A stretch of 41,871 bases of DNA from an uncultured Ruminococcus sp. (GCA_937926145.1 CALANW010000004.1:1-41871), one strand, 5' to 3'; shown: positions 1 through 7,652, numbered from the stretch's first letter. A program made the numbers and translations. The notes: a model not told the origin generated them from the sequence alone.

Positions 1-21
1 GTCCATAGCTATAAGCTTTTC

Positions 22-48
22 CACCCCCAGTAAAACTGGGGGTTTTAC
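22..48 (+). terminator. GC-rich hairpin followed by a T run
   Basis: An 8-bp inverted repeat (CCCCCAGT at 24-31, ACTGGGGG at 35-42) has a 3-nt loop and is followed by TTTTAC. It could terminate a plus-strand gene lying left of the window. Such hairpins are also seen at ends of IS200/IS605-type elements, but nothing else here supports that reading. Confidence 0.4.
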
Positions 49-53
49 TATAC

Positions 54-101
54 AAAAAAGGCGTATTTCACATCGAACAATGATGCGAAATACGCCTTTT
101 T
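54..101. terminator. Rho-independent terminator, probably bidirectional
   Basis: A long hairpin with arms GGCGTATTTC and GAAATACGCC, and an inner CATC/GATG pairing, is flanked by A and T runs on both sides. On the minus strand it lies about 50 nt past the stop of the XRE/zinc-ribbon gene and ends in a T run, so it most likely terminates that transcript. Confidence 0.75.
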
Positions 102-152
102 ACTGCTATATTATTATACATTAAGTATAAAATCCAATCATTTATACCAACT

Positions 153-593
153 TTACTTACTCCAATGCTTTAGCTTGGGGAGATTGGCTTCATAGTAAGC
201 CCTTGCTTGCTCGGGTGGAAACTGCTCGCTTGAAAAATGCTCAACGAGAAAATTCACAAGCTGTTCAAGACTCGTGTAGACGAATTTGCCGTCCGTGTAA
301 CACCATTTGCAGTAATCCTCGTTGAAGCCGCCGTCCGTGTCCCTGCTCGTTGTCGAATCATCGAGCGGCATACCGCAGCACTGGCAGATAAGATGACGGG
401 GCGAGCCGAGAAGCGTGTTTATCGAAACGTCAAAAAGCTTTGAAAGAAGCTTCAGCGTTTCCGTGTTTGGCTGAGTTTCGCCCGTTTCCCAGCGTGATAC
501 AGCCTGACGGGTGACGAACACCTTTTCCGCAAGCTCTGCCTGCGACATTCCGTTTTTTGTGCGAAGCTCCGCGATGATATCCTTTGTTTCCAT
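153..593 (-). CDS. XRE-family HTH regulator with C-terminal zinc ribbon
   Basis: Predicted DNA-binding regulator of 146 aa. Residues about 8-60 form an XRE/Cro helix-turn-helix (MSQAELAEKV, then TRQAVSRWETG). Residues about 70-110 carry a cysteine pattern C70-x-CC ... C95-x2-C98 typical of the putative zinc-ribbon domain often fused to such HTHs (CQCCGMPL, YCKWCYTDG). A longer reading frame begins upstream at 668, but the ATG at 591-593 has a good GGAAAGG ribosome site and starts exactly at the HTH, so it was chosen. The gene has its own promoter at 636-664 although it follows a minus-strand GNAT gene by 90 bp. The regulated target is not apparent; adjacent genes are candidates. Domain assignment is secure, the biological role is not. 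Confidence 0.88.
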   Translation of the reverse strand: METKDIIAELRTKNGMSQAELAEKVFVTRQAVSRWETGETQPNTETLKLLSKLFDVSINTLLGSPRHLICQCCGMPLDDSTTSRDTDGGFNEDYCKWCYTDGKFVYTSLEQLVNFLVEHFSSEQFPPEQARAYYEANLPKLKHWSK

Positions 594-635
594 AAATGAA
601 CTTTCCTTTCCGATGTCAGATTTGTTTCTATTCAA

Positions 636-664
636 ATGATACCACGGCTTTGGCGGAAAAGCAA
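636..664 (-). promoter_or_regulatory. Predicted sigma-A promoter of the XRE/zinc-ribbon gene
   Basis: Read on the minus strand: -35 TTGCTT (659-664), 17-bp spacer, -10 TATCAT (636-641) preceded by TGG (extended -10). It lies 43 nt upstream of the chosen ATG. Confidence 0.55.
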
Positions 665-683
665 GCAACTGTCTGTTGCCCCC

Positions 684-1136
684 TTAAATGCGCATATACA
701 AAAGCGGATATGCACCGCCCTGCTCGTCAAGCTCGGTGCGCTTGTACGTCCTGAACCCAAGATGCTCGTAAAAGCCGACTGCCTGCGGATTTTGCTCATT
801 GACGGTAAGCTCGTTCACGCCGTAATTCTCAATGCCGTACATCAGAAGTTGCTTTCCGGTGCCTTTTCCACGCTCAGACGGCAGGACGAAAAGCATCTCC
901 AAGCGACCGTTTTCGATGCCCATAAATGCGACAGGCTCGCCGTCCCCGTTTTCAGCCGTCAAAAGGTGAGCAACGCCCTCCAATGCCTGCGGAACATACT
1001 CCTTTATCCGCACTATCTCATCTTCGGAAAGGAAAAGGTGCGTTGCTCGAACTGACTTTTCCCATACCGAAACCAGCTTTTGCAAAAGCGGCGGCTCTCT
1101 TGTTTGAACTTCGCTTATTTTCAGTTTTTCACTCAT
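684..1136 (-). CDS. GNAT-family N-acetyltransferase
   Basis: Predicted cytoplasmic acetyl-CoA-dependent N-acetyltransferase of 150 aa, normal length for a single GNAT domain. The acetyl-CoA pyrophosphate loop is visible at about residues 85-98 (LPSERGKGTGKQLL, giving the R-G-x-G-x-G signature). The C-terminal motif NPQAVGFYEHLGF (about 116-128) is the usual GNAT beta5-alpha segment. The layout resembles the YjaB/PhnO-like single-domain group, whose substrates vary. It is third in a minus-strand run LOG - unknown - GNAT: its ATG directly abuts the upstream gene's stop codon (1137-1139), implying translational coupling. Family assignment is firm; the substrate cannot be read from the sequence. 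Confidence 0.9.
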   Translation of the reverse strand: MSEKLKISEVQTREPPLLQKLVSVWEKSVRATHLFLSEDEIVRIKEYVPQALEGVAHLLTAENGDGEPVAFMGIENGRLEMLFVLPSERGKGTGKQLLMYGIENYGVNELTVNEQNPQAVGFYEHLGFRTYKRTELDEQGGAYPLLYMRI

Positions 1137-1601
1137 TTATTTTTCTCCAAAATAATTTTTTTCAAGATACTGCTCGGGAAAATGATAGCTATTATATCCC
1201 GATAATTCACCGCTCTCAAACGCCTGCTTTTTCAACTCATAGCCGACTTTCCAGCTATCGGAGTAAAAATTCAGCATTTCAAGCAGGCGGCTGTCGGATA
1301 TCACAGTCGGGCAGGGACTTTTGATGTTTCTGAAACGCTCCCCGGGAAAATATTCGCCGCAAGTGAGCAAAAAGCTCAGATGCTTCGTGAGGATAATATA
1401 AGCCGCATCGTCAAAATCATCGCCGCACCTTTTCAGTCCCTCGGAAAGCGCATAGGTCTTTGTAAGTATCACGCCGCTTTCCTCATCTAACACGCCCGTC
1501 AAGAGGTTTAGGTTCTGATAAGAAAAATAATCGTCCTTTTGCGGCTTGACCTTTTTTATTATTCTTTGGCGGAGCTTGTCATCGAGCAAGATCCATTTCA
1601 T
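1137..1601 (-). CDS. Hypothetical protein (unrecognised family)
   Basis: I do not recognise this 154-aa protein. It is soluble in appearance, with no signal peptide, membrane segment or cysteine cluster, and is mixed alpha/beta in pattern. A GTG nine bases upstream (1610) is in frame, but the ATG at 1599-1601 sits 7 nt after an AAGGTG ribosome site and is preferred. It lies between a LOG-family hydrolase (11-nt gap) and a GNAT acetyltransferase (abutting), so it is part of the same small operon. Nothing in the sequence identifies an activity. Confidence 0.75.
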   Translation of the reverse strand: MKWILLDDKLRQRIIKKVKPQKDDYFSYQNLNLLTGVLDEESGVILTKTYALSEGLKRCGDDFDDAAYIILTKHLSFLLTCGEYFPGERFRNIKSPCPTVISDSRLLEMLNFYSDSWKVGYELKKQAFESGELSGYNSYHFPEQYLEKNYFGEK

Positions 1602-1611
1602 TTTTATCACC

Positions 1612-2145
1612 TTAACCGTTCAAAATCTTTTTAATTTCGTCCAAATTTTCCGCAAAGCAAATGCCCTCCTGCCGTTCCTCGGAGGAAAGACCACTTTCTG
1701 TCATACAATTCAGAAGTTCTTTCAGGCTGTTGTAATATCCGTTCAAATTGTAAAGAATACACGGTGCGGAAAGCTGTTTCAGCGATACCTTTGACATTAT
1801 CTCCGATATCTCTTCAAGTGTTCCAGTGCCGCCCGGAAATGCGATAAAAGCCTCGCCAAGCTCTATCATTTTCGCCTTTCGCTCAGACATATCTTTCGCG
1901 ACGATAAGCTTTGTAACACGGTCGTATTCAAAACCTGCATCGATGAAAAACTGCGGCTCTACGCCTGTAACCGTTCCGCCTGCGTCAAGAACGCTCTCCG
2001 CCAAAACTCCCATAAGTCCCGATTTTGAGCCGCCGTAAACGAGCGAATTTCCGCTTTCGCCTATCCATTTTCCAAGCTCTCTTGCGGCGTTTGCGAATGA
2101 CAGATCTTTGCCCTCGCTTGCGCCGAGATAGACGGTTATGTTCAC
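1612..2145 (-). CDS. LOG-family protein (Rossmann-fold nucleotide 5'-monophosphate phosphoribohydrolase)
   Basis: Member of the LOG/TIGR00730 family, whose characterised members release the base from (modified) nucleoside 5'-monophosphates. In bacteria the physiological substrate is often unclear. Diagnostic features in the 177-aa product are an N-terminal Rossmann strand (NITVYLGAS), YGGSKSGLMG at 37-46, MSERKAKM at 86-93, and the signature PGGTGTLEE at 104-112. The start is GTG (2143-2145), supported by a strong AAGGGGGCGG site just upstream. It is the first gene of a three-gene minus-strand unit driven by a clear promoter at 2177-2205. The annotation 'lysine decarboxylase' sometimes given to this family is wrong for this motif set. 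Confidence 0.9.
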   Translation of the reverse strand: MNITVYLGASEGKDLSFANAARELGKWIGESGNSLVYGGSKSGLMGVLAESVLDAGGTVTGVEPQFFIDAGFEYDRVTKLIVAKDMSERKAKMIELGEAFIAFPGGTGTLEEISEIMSKVSLKQLSAPCILYNLNGYYNSLKELLNCMTESGLSSEERQEGICFAENLDEIKKILNG

Positions 2146-2176
2146 AGTACCGCCCCCTTTTTAATGAATTTTTTAC

Positions 2177-2205
2177 ATTATACCATATCCGCAAAAAAAT
2201 GTAAA
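2177..2205 (-). promoter_or_regulatory. Predicted sigma-A promoter for the LOG-unknown-GNAT operon
   Basis: Minus-strand -35 TTTACA (2200-2205), exactly 17 bp, -10 TATAAT (2177-2182) with an upstream TGG extended element. It lies 31 nt ahead of the GTG start. Confidence 0.75.
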
Positions 2206-2223
2206 CCATTGCTTTCCGAATCA

Positions 2224-2252
2224 TTGACATTTTAAAAAATTCATTGTATAAT
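2224..2252 (+). promoter_or_regulatory. Consensus sigma-A promoter for the chemoreceptor gene
   Basis: -35 TTGACA (2224-2229), 17-bp spacer, -10 TATAAT (2247-2252): a perfect vegetative consensus. No flagellar sigma-28 signature is seen, so this receptor seems to be expressed as a housekeeping gene. Confidence 0.85.
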
Positions 2253-2311
2253 AAAGTTGAAAAAACTGTTTTTTGTATTTTTTACAAAATAATTCGGAGG
2301 TAACATTTTTT

Positions 2312-4351
2312 ATGACTATCACGAAAAAAATCAGTACAATGGCTGCGGCTTGCACCGTCATTGCTTCCATAGCCGTCGGCACACTTGCCAATTTTAATGC
2401 GAACAGCGCCCTGACCGAGGATAACAATAAGATAATGGCTACTACCGAAAGCGGTATCAGCTCCGATATCAACGCATATCTGGACATGATCGAACAGTCG
2501 GTCGATACCCTTGCCGAGGTCGCAGTAACCAACCTTGACGACTTCAATTCATTCAAAACAAGCAGCGCTTATGTCAATGAATACACCGACAGCATCGAGC
2601 CGCTCCTTTTAAGCTCCGCAAGCAACACAGACGGCGCTATATGCGCTTACATAAGATACAACCCCGATTTTACCGAGCCGACCTCCGGTCTGTTTCTTAC
2701 CCGAAACAGCACCGAAGAAGCTTTCCAGAGCGTTACTCCGACCGACTTCAGCACCTTTGACAAGACTGACCTTGCCCATGTCGGCTGGTACTACACTCCC
2801 GTAAACAACGGCGGACCTACCTGGATGAACCCCTACCTCAATGAAAACGTCGGCATCTATATGATCTCATACGTTGTTCCGCTTTTCCATGACAACGTAA
2901 ATGTCGGTATCATAGGTATGGATATCGACTTCACAATGGTCGAAAACCTTGCCGAAGAATCGGACGCTTACAGCACCGCACTTCCTATCATCACGGACAG
3001 CAGCAACAACGTTATGTATGGCAAAGATATGGAATTCGGCACAAGCCTTGAAGAATATTCCTCCTCGCTTGTCAGCGCACTCAATGGCGAACCAAGCACT
3101 GCTCCGATCGAGTGCAAAATAAACGGTACAAACAGAAACGCCGTTTTTGGTTCACTCGACAACGGAATGAAATTTATCTACACCGTTGAATCCTCCGAGC
3201 TTTCACAGCAGACTGTCCACATGATAATAATGATGATCGGTGCGATAGTATTGGTCGCAGCCATTACAGCCGCAGTTGCTATCTTCGTATCCGTAAAAAT
3301 GACACGTTCGCTCCGCGATATCAACCGTGCCGCTCAGAGAGTTGCCGCAGGCGAGCTTGACGTTACCGTTAAGGCTACCTCAAAGGACGATATCGGCGTT
3401 CTTGCGAACAGCATCGGTCAGACCACCGACCAGCTCCGAAATTATTCGGGATATATCAGCGAACTTTCCGATGTCCTCAACAAAATTGCAGACGGCAACC
3501 TCGATATAAGTCTTACAATGGAATATAAAGGCGAGTTTGAAAAGCTCAAAAACGCACTTGAGAACATCACAGCTTCACTCAACTCCACACTCGTCAACAT
3601 CAACGATGCCGCAGATCAGGTTTCGGGCAGCGCAGATCAGGTTTCAAGCGGCGCTCAGGCACTTGCTCAGGGTTCGACCGAACAGGCAGGCGCTATCGAA
3701 CAGCTCGTTACAACCATCGACGAAATGTCCGACCAGATAAAGACCAACGCCGAGCAGGCTGAACAGGTCAGCACAAGTATGAACAAGATCGGCGAAGAAG
3801 CTAACCTCAGCAACGAGCGTATGAACACTATGCTCGACGCTATGAAGGATATCACCGACAATACCGACCGCATCAGCGCTATCATCAAAACTATTGAAGA
3901 TATCGCATTCCAGACAAATATCCTCGCCCTCAACGCCGCAGTAGAAGCTGCCCGCGCAGGTGAAGCAGGCAAGGGCTTCGCAGTCGTAGCCGATGAAGTA
4001 AGAAACCTCGCATCACGCTCCGCCGAAGCTTCACAGAATACCTCCGCACTTATCAGCAGAACAATGGAAGCCGTAGAAAACGGCTCGCAGATAGCAAACC
4101 AGACCGCCGAATCGCTCAATACCGTTGTAACGAATATCAGTGATATCATCTCATCTATCGACGATATCGCAAAAAGCTCGCACGACCAGTCCGAAGCTAT
4201 CACCCGTGTAAATACCTCGGTTGAACAGCTCTCCGTGGTAACGCAGAACAACTCTGCATCTTCCGAGGAAAGCGCAGCCGCCGCAGAGGAACTCGCAGGT
4301 CAGGCAAATACATTGAAACAGCTCACGGGAAAATTCACTTTGAAAGAATAA
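2312..4351 (+). CDS. Methyl-accepting chemotaxis protein
   Basis: Transmembrane chemoreceptor of 679 aa that would signal through CheA/CheW. Order: N-terminal membrane segment about 8-28; extracytoplasmic sensing region about 30-300 of Cache-like character (including GWYYTP and a run resembling GIIGMDIDF); second membrane helix about 303-327; HAMP about 328-382; long cytoplasmic coiled coil with the highly conserved tip about 528-560 (FQTNILALNAAVEAARAG, then GFAVVADEVR). A frame extension to 2273 exists, but ATG 2312 follows CGGAGG with 11-nt spacing and begins the hydrophobic leader, so it is preferred. No C-terminal CheR-tethering pentapeptide is evident. The gene is monocistronic, between its own promoter and a terminator. 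No other chemotaxis or motility gene is in the window; the ligand is unknown. Confidence 0.95.
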   Translation: MTITKKISTMAAACTVIASIAVGTLANFNANSALTEDNNKIMATTESGISSDINAYLDMIEQSVDTLAEVAVTNLDDFNSFKTSSAYVNEYTDSIEPLLLSSASNTDGAICAYIRYNPDFTEPTSGLFLTRNSTEEAFQSVTPTDFSTFDKTDLAHVGWYYTPVNNGGPTWMNPYLNENVGIYMISYVVPLFHDNVNVGIIGMDIDFTMVENLAEESDAYSTALPIITDSSNNVMYGKDMEFGTSLEEYSSSLVSALNGEPSTAPIECKINGTNRNAVFGSLDNGMKFIYTVESSELSQQTVHMIIMMIGAIVLVAAITAAVAIFVSVKMTRSLRDINRAAQRVAAGELDVTVKATSKDDIGVLANSIGQTTDQLRNYSGYISELSDVLNKIADGNLDISLTMEYKGEFEKLKNALENITASLNSTLVNINDAADQVSGSADQVSSGAQALAQGSTEQAGAIEQLVTTIDEMSDQIKTNAEQAEQVSTSMNKIGEEANLSNERMNTMLDAMKDITDNTDRISAIIKTIEDIAFQTNILALNAAVEAARAGEAGKGFAVVADEVRNLASRSAEASQNTSALISRTMEAVENGSQIANQTAESLNTVVTNISDIISSIDDIAKSSHDQSEAITRVNTSVEQLSVVTQNNSASSEESAAAAEELAGQANTLKQLTGKFTLKE

Positions 4352-4370
4352 GGTCAGCTTAAACGATAAA

Positions 4371-4412
4371 ACAAGCCGCCCCTGCGTATGAAATGCAGGG
4401 GCGGCTTGTTAC
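4371..4412. terminator. Terminator between convergent genes
   Basis: Hairpin with 15-bp arms (ACAAGCCGCCCCTGC and its complement) and a 9-nt loop, 20 nt past the chemoreceptor stop. The opposing gene ends at 4422, so it may serve both transcripts. Confidence 0.75.
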
Positions 4413-4421
4413 TTATTTTAA

Positions 4422-5336
4422 TTACCCAGCCGCTTTTTCCTCGTGTTCACTCTCACGAAGTCCAAGCTCCGTAACAATTTCACTTTCATCCGTAAGTCCT
4501 ATGTAGTATGCCGTCAGTCCGCTTACCTCGTTCGATACACGGTCATAAAGATATTCCCCCGTGCCGATGTCGGAACAGGTGTACATTATCTCGTTCGGGA
4601 GCTTTTCCGCAACATAGTCAAGCGCTGCGCCGTCAATGCCGTAATATTCGTCCTCCATATAAAGATCGGGCGCGCCGAACGTGTGCAGAATTTCATGCGC
4701 ATACACCGCAGGACAGTTCACCAAACCGCTGTCTATGTTGTAAAGATACACGACCTCGTAAGGATAGTCCATACCCTCGTACCAGTTCCGTGTGCAGGTC
4801 ACAGCTTCGGTGTTCTCATCGGTGTTCAGAACGAAAAAGAATATCAGATTGTCCGCATCGTATTTTTTCATTATCGAATCGGTGTCGATATTCTCATCGA
4901 TGAAACCCCAAACGTCCATGTCGGTGTAATTCCAGTCCGTCATATCATCATCGAACGAAACGCTGTAGAAAAGGTCATCATTCTCCTGAAAGTCGGTGAT
5001 GAATTCCGCAGATTTTCCATAATCCGCAACGGTCTTCTCGATGAAATCAGCCGCAATGCCCATATAATTATTGATGTTGTCTATAGCCGCAAGGTCAGCC
5101 TTGGAATCAAAATCCCACGAATAGTTCGGATCATCTCCGAAAATGCTCACGATAACCGTCCTGCCGCAGGGCGTTTCCGCCGAACCGTGAACGAATTCCA
5201 CCGTCTTGCCAGAATCATCGGAAACCGCAGTTTCAGCGGCATTTACGGCAGTATCGGCTTTGTCGGGAACTATCATGACCGCCAGCGCCAGTATGACAGC
5301 CGCTATAACAACGCCCGATATAATTTTCATCTTCAT
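4422..5336 (-). CDS. Secreted or membrane-anchored zinc metallopeptidase-like protein (HExxHxxGxxD)
   Basis: A 304-aa exported protein. Residues about 3-23 are a hydrophobic signal/anchor without a lipobox. The body carries H214-E-x2-H218-x2-G221-x2-D224 (HEILHTFGAPD), the extended zinc site of metzincin-like peptidases in which the third ligand is Asp. The surrounding domain (about 45-290) is acidic, aromatic-rich and not one I can place in a named MEROPS family; M6-like and other gut-bacterial HExxHxxGxxD proteins are possibilities. It begins 6 nt after the NUDIX stop codon, so it is the last gene of a minus-strand operon (CCG-like protein, NUDIX, protease). Catalytic activity is inferred from the motif only; the substrate is unknown. 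Confidence 0.8.
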   Translation of the reverse strand: MKMKIISGVVIAAVILALAVMIVPDKADTAVNAAETAVSDDSGKTVEFVHGSAETPCGRTVIVSIFGDDPNYSWDFDSKADLAAIDNINNYMGIAADFIEKTVADYGKSAEFITDFQENDDLFYSVSFDDDMTDWNYTDMDVWGFIDENIDTDSIMKKYDADNLIFFFVLNTDENTEAVTCTRNWYEGMDYPYEVVYLYNIDSGLVNCPAVYAHEILHTFGAPDLYMEDEYYGIDGAALDYVAEKLPNEIMYTCSDIGTGEYLYDRVSNEVSGLTAYYIGLTDESEIVTELGLRESEHEEKAAG

Positions 5337-5342
5337 ATAATA

Positions 5343-5789
5343 TCACTCTTTTCGGAAATCAAGCTTCGTTCTTTTTTCATACTCCGCTATCAAAAGCGGC
5401 TGAATAAGCGGATATGTCCATTCTGTCGGAAGCTCATCAAACAGAACGACCTGCTCTATTTCGCTGTGCAGTTCGCCTGCAAATTCCGTTATATCCGCAA
5501 AATAGAGCATACCGTAGGTTTCCTCACCCGAAGAATTTACCCTGTTTTTGCCCGTTACCGAGTAAACACATATCGGCTCTATTGTGAATCTCAGCGCACC
5601 GGTTTCCTCCTGCAATTCACGTTTTGCCGTTTCATCTATCAGCTCTCCGACCTCTCTGTGTCCACCGGGAATTTCGTATGTTTCCCGTTCCTTATGCTTG
5701 CAGAACACCCATTTGCCGCCCGACTTTGCAATTATAACAGCAAATTTCAGCAAAGCGTCATCGACCTTTTCATAAAATTTTACTTCCAT
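5343..5789 (-). CDS. NUDIX hydrolase
   Basis: A 148-aa pyrophosphohydrolase of the NUDIX superfamily, cleaving nucleoside diphosphate-X compounds with Mg2+. The box G-x5-E-x7-RELQEE-x-G is intact at about residues 42-64 (starts GGHREVGELIDE, ends RELQEETG). An N-terminal segment (about 1-15) precedes the fold, and the remainder is a single domain. The ATG at 5787-5789 lies 9 nt after the stop of the cysteine-rich protein gene and has only a weak ribosome site, consistent with coupled translation. Substrate preference (for example 8-oxo-dGTP versus others) cannot be told from the sequence. Confidence 0.9.
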   Translation of the reverse strand: MEVKFYEKVDDALLKFAVIIAKSGGKWVFCKHKERETYEIPGGHREVGELIDETAKRELQEETGALRFTIEPICVYSVTGKNRVNSSGEETYGMLYFADITEFAGELHSEIEQVVLFDELPTEWTYPLIQPLLIAEYEKRTKLDFRKE

Positions 5790-5798
5790 AGCCGACCA

Positions 5799-6520
5799 TC
5801 AATCTTCACCGAAAAGCATCTGCGCTATATGCCGTCCGTCAACGTTTCCCATTTTCAGCCCGTCAAGGCAGTAATGGCAGTAGCAAACAACCGTGTCCGT
5901 CTTGTACCGACTGCAATATTCTTCCATTATCCGCTTCTGCTCTTTCTCGGTGTGCGGCAGAAAAAGTCCCTCGATGTTCCGGGCATAGTGTTTCGGAGCT
6001 AATTTAGGATTTCTCGGAAGTTCCGTCATATAAAGCGTTGCTCCGCAGAAGTCCGTTTCAAGATGATTTTTCTCGTTTTCAACATATTCGATGTTCATTT
6101 TTGAAAGCAAGCTGCGCACCGCCGCCTGCTCTTTCGGGCGGTCTTTCGCCCTCCAGCAATCCTGAACTGTCACTTTCAAACCCGAATAATCGGGGAAAAC
6201 AAACTTCCCGTCCCCGTCGATAAGCTCCCATATCGAGTGAACATTTTCAACGTGAAAATACTCCTCGGCAATGTTCGTGCAGTTGTGGCATATCGACCAT
6301 ATTTCGTCCTCGGGCGAAAAGTTCTTCGTATGCGGAAGCGCTTTCCATGCGTCCCTCAGCTCGCCCTCGGGCATTTTTCCCTCGTAAAATTTAACTTTCC
6401 AGGACGGCGTACAGCACCGTATTATCTCGATATCGCCGCGCTCGGCTATGTAATTCTGCATCTTCCTGCTCAGCTGCGGAAACGCGAGGTGAACATACAG
6501 CTCGCTATGTAGTATTTCAT
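5799..6520 (-). CDS. Cysteine-rich CCG-type (HdrB-like) protein with an apparent N-terminal frameshift
   Basis: The protein matches the cysteine pattern of CCG/HdrB-type proteins that bind Fe-S clusters: CC...CHNC in the first half, then QDCWR, FCG and CYCHYC near the C-terminus. The coding is broken near its start. A well-placed ATG at 6518-6520, 9 nt after GGAG, encodes MKYYIASCMFTSRF and then stops at 6470-6472. The rest of the protein (FPQLSRKMQNYIAER onward) is in another frame and opens upstream only into AT-rich sequence without a ribosome site. From memory, clostridial relatives begin MKYYxxxxCxFTxx(F/S)PxxSxK, which would be restored by adding one base in TCGCG near 6485. So this is either a real frameshift (pseudogene) or a sequencing error. 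Reading the downstream frame alone would suggest a longer, probably artificial product from 6632 or 6701. Function: unknown Fe-S or metal protein. Confidence 0.65.
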
Positions 6521-6594
6521 ATAAATTATCTCCATTTTGTTTAAGGTCAAAATATTTAGCAGGTTTGTTCAACTGCTCGATAAACTGAAATTTG

Positions 6595-7182
6595 TTATCC
6601 TCTGTTATCCAACACTTCCCACAAAATTTCATATATTTGCTGTTGTAGCAGTCTGAAAGCTTCTTCTTCGACTTTATCGGGGTGATAAAATGTAATCGCA
6701 ACTCTCATAGGAATGTCGTCTACACCATGCCATGAACTGCCATCAGGATTATAATACCATATATGAGTACCCATATCATACCGTTCTTGCGGAAATCCCA
6801 TTTCTACTTGAAATGTATGAACAGCTTCCCTGATTTTCTTTTGAAAATCCGATGTATTAAACCCACGAACAAGCCAGCTGTCACCTCTTTCATGCTCTAT
6901 CGCAATACAATGAATTTGTAGTAAAACGCCTGCCTCAATATAATCAGAAACACAGGTTTCAAATCTTCCATGCCATTTATGTTCCCAGTGCTTACACCAA
7001 TACAAATCTTCGGACATATGTATTTTGCCGTCACATGATTTTTCCACATTGTTTTTCTTCGTTATTTTCTTCTCTCTTTTCAAGGCTTTCTTTTTCGACA
7101 AACTTTTATGCCATAGGAAGCCTTCTGTTACCAATAAGAAGCAAAAAATCAGCTCTATTATAATAAAAAATATGTTCCCCAT
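6595..7182 (-). CDS. Hypothetical membrane-anchored protein
   Basis: A 195-aa protein I do not recognise. Residues about 3-25 form one hydrophobic helix, followed by a very basic stretch (KSLSKKKALKREKKITKK) and then a soluble domain of about 135 residues rich in His, Trp and Tyr. The topology suggests N-out/C-in anchoring with a cytoplasmic domain, given the positive charges after the helix. Base composition is more AT-rich than the genes on either side. A promoter (7242-7270) lies about 60 nt upstream; the ribosome site before ATG 7180-7182 is poor. The gene ends 74 nt before the reconstructed start of the cysteine-rich gene. The function is unknown. Confidence 0.65.
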   Translation of the reverse strand: MGNIFFIIIELIFCFLLVTEGFLWHKSLSKKKALKREKKITKKNNVEKSCDGKIHMSEDLYWCKHWEHKWHGRFETCVSDYIEAGVLLQIHCIAIEHERGDSWLVRGFNTSDFQKKIREAVHTFQVEMGFPQERYDMGTHIWYYNPDGSSWHGVDDIPMRVAITFYHPDKVEEEAFRLLQQQIYEILWEVLDNRG

Positions 7183-7241
7183 AATTTTTCATTTTGCTTT
7201 CAATATAAATTCTGGTTTATCGGTCTGTCCGACCTTGCCTT

Positions 7242-7270
7242 ATTATACCACATCTCACCGAAAAAGTAAA
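7242..7270 (-). promoter_or_regulatory. Predicted promoter of the membrane-anchored hypothetical gene
   Basis: Minus strand -35 TTTACT (7265-7270), 17 bp, -10 TATAAT (7242-7247) with TGTGG immediately upstream. The -35 overlaps the T run of the hairpin at 7271-7292. A short GGTCGGACAGACCG hairpin (7221-7234) would lie in the leader. Confidence 0.6.
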
Positions 7271-7292
7271 GGACGGAGAGTTACTCCATCCC
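7270..7292 (-). terminator. Short hairpin with T-rich tail
   Basis: On the minus strand GGATGGAG and CTCCGTCC pair around a 5-nt loop (one mismatch) and are followed by TTTACTTTTTC. It would terminate transcription of the 31-codon ORF just upstream. Confidence 0.45.
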
Positions 7293-7314
7293 ATAAAAAT
7301 TTAATTGACCTCGG

Positions 7315-7410
7315 CTATAATTTCGCTGTCAAGAGAAATGTTTTCAAAACAGTCTTGACATTTTCCTCTTTCTGTGCTATGGGACTTCTTGCTGTTACTT
7401 TCTTTTCCAT
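7315..7410 (-). CDS. Possible small protein (31 aa)
   Basis: ATG at 7408-7410 follows AGAAAGGCGGAATTACT, a good ribosome site, and encodes a 31-aa basic peptide starting MEKKVTARSPIAQKEE and ending TFLLTAKL before TAG. A hairpin terminator follows at 7270-7292. No family is recognised. Strong initiation context and a matched terminator are the only support; it may be the remnant of a larger mobile-element gene, since it sits beside another fragment (7514-7652). Confidence 0.3.
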   Translation of the reverse strand: MEKKVTARSPIAQKEENVKTVLKTFLLTAKL

Positions 7411-7468
7411 AGTAATTCCGCCTTTCTGACAGTCGTTTTGAGCTTTCTACATATTTTAGGCACAGAAA

Positions 7469-7508
7469 AACCCTGTACCCGACGGTTTAACCGTCTGATA
7501 CAGGGTTA
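7469..7508 (-). terminator. Rho-independent terminator downstream of ppdK
   Basis: Minus strand: AACCCTGTA and CAGACGG pair with CCGTC and TACAGGGTT to form a long stem, followed by TTTTTC. It is about 145 nt past the ppdK stop and is the first terminator downstream of it. Confidence 0.7.
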
Positions 7509-7513
7509 TCTTT

Positions 7514-7652
7514 TTATCTACCGAGTTCAAGGCTCATTACCAATGTGATGTCCTCCCATTGATTTTGCCTTAAATACTTGCCGTTTGCCTTTTGGTAGGC
7601 TCTTGCCATTTCAAAGGTTATCGGAAAATCCCATTGTATAGCGATTCTCTGA
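7514..7652 (-). pseudogene. Gene remnant lacking a start
   Basis: Immediately after the ppdK stop, an open frame reads about 46 residues (including AIQWDFPITFEMARAYQ and NGKYLRQNQWEDITLVM) to TAA at 7514-7516. The composition looks like real protein, but there is no start codon with a ribosome site and the frame merely runs back into ppdK. It resembles the C-terminal end of a small clostridial protein whose 5' part is gone. Family unknown; this is an inference from residue pattern only. Confidence 0.3.

Noticed and set aside
1612..2145. LOG-family gene considered as lysine decarboxylase
   Set aside because: PGGTGTLEE and the YGGSKSGLMG motif define the LOG phosphoribohydrolase family; the decarboxylase label is a known misannotation.
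4443..6002. 519-codon plus-strand open frame
   Set aside because: Runs antisense through the HExxH protease, NUDIX and CCG-type genes, which all show family motifs; no ribosome site and no domain.
7025..7429. 134-codon plus-strand open frame with hydrophobic start
   Set aside because: Opposite to the 195-aa gene and spans a promoter, terminator and small ORF on the other strand; no ribosome site.
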